Source: an uncultured Paludibacter sp.
GTDB lineage: Bacteria > Bacteroidota > Bacteroidia > Bacteroidales > Paludibacteraceae
Assembly: GCA_937897985.1 (NCBI GenBank)
Contig: CALCBD010000064.1
Coordinates: 1 to 54,274 of the forward strand
DNA length: 54,274 bases
Reading direction: 5' to 3'
Shown: in pieces, positions 54,180 to 54,274 of the stretch
How the letters are laid out: each line of letters starts with the position of its first letter
How positions within the stretch are numbered: position 1 is the stretch's first letter
Position numbers and translations under genes: made by a program
Notes under the pieces: model-generated
Told to the model about the DNA's origin: nothing
The model's database searches: none
The model's input: the letters and a program-made list of their open reading frames with translations, nothing else

Positions 54180-54274
54180 TCAATATTTCTTCAAAATCTC
54201 ATTTGGTTTTAATTCAATTACTTCAAGATTTTCAATTTTCGGACCGTTAATTTCAACTCTGACAAGGGATTGAA
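54180..54274 (-). CDS. Partial gene, C-terminal end only
   Basis: A frame open from the window edge to the TGA at 54180-54182 encodes QSLVRVEINGPKIENLEVIE and a short Lys-rich end (LKPNEILKKY). The rest of the gene lies beyond the window. About 50 bases separate its stop from the carbonic anhydrase start, so the two may be one minus-strand operon. Too little remains to name a family. Confidence 0.5.
   Translation of the reverse strand, partial: QSLVRVEINGPKIENLEVIELKPNEILKKY

Overview
The window looks like a chromosomal segment of a Bacteroidota bacterium, probably Bacteroidales (Paludibacter-like is a guess; no rRNA or tRNA is present to place it). The evidence is a SusC/SusD pair, several secreted proteins with type IX secretion (T9SS) C-terminal sorting domains, low GC, and promoters of the Bacteroidota type (TTTG, about 20 bases, TAnnTTTG). 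There is no integrase, transposase, phage gene, CRISPR array, tRNA or rRNA.

Layout. 1-5 kb is an accessory region: a 134-bp tandem repeat, small secreted or lipoprotein genes of unknown function, a 42-bp minisatellite and REP-like palindromes. 5.0-9.9 kb (minus) holds a TonB-dependent receptor with a His/Cys-rich small protein upstream (possible metal uptake), then a sulfide:quinone oxidoreductase-like flavoprotein followed by a 52-aa microprotein. 10.3-11.1 kb is nagB. 11.4-25.9 kb (plus) is a polysaccharide utilisation locus (PUL): FadR-type GntR regulator, SusC, SusD, a small lipoprotein, a PL6 lyase with two beta-helix domains, a second beta-helix protein, a jelly-roll lyase-like protein, a secreted TIM-barrel isomerase-like protein and a secreted esterase. 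The SusC promoter carries two FadR-like palindromes overlapping the -7 box and start site. The glycan is probably uronic-acid-rich (alginate-like or glucuronan-like), but this is not settled.

26-40 kb (minus) is a cell-surface cluster: an OmpA-family protein with its own terminator, a T9SS cargo protein, a protein with a VPIGDG/hydrophobic/KRR C-terminal tail, a small secreted protein, and a 2810-aa repeat protein. The giant protein has about 16 PKD/Ig-like repeats followed by four near-identical supermodules of about 340 aa, each made of three cadherin-like repeats. It ends with no recognisable sorting domain. A membrane-anchored AraC-type regulator is divergent from this cluster.

42-54 kb is mostly housekeeping and stress functions: SRAP protein, GNAT acetyltransferase plus OvoA (ovothiol synthesis), RadC, an ABC exporter pair, YbaK-type deacylase, cupin, LD-carboxypeptidase, an NlpC/P60-LysM cell-wall hydrolase and a beta-carbonic anhydrase. 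The window ends inside a partial minus-strand gene.

The least explained items are the SQR-linked microprotein, a strong plus-strand terminator between divergent genes with no gene to terminate (possible sRNA), the 42-bp minisatellite behind a good promoter, the supermodular giant protein without a sorting signal, and a 35-nt perfect palindrome in a 1-kb gap. All assignments come from reading the sequence; no database search was run.
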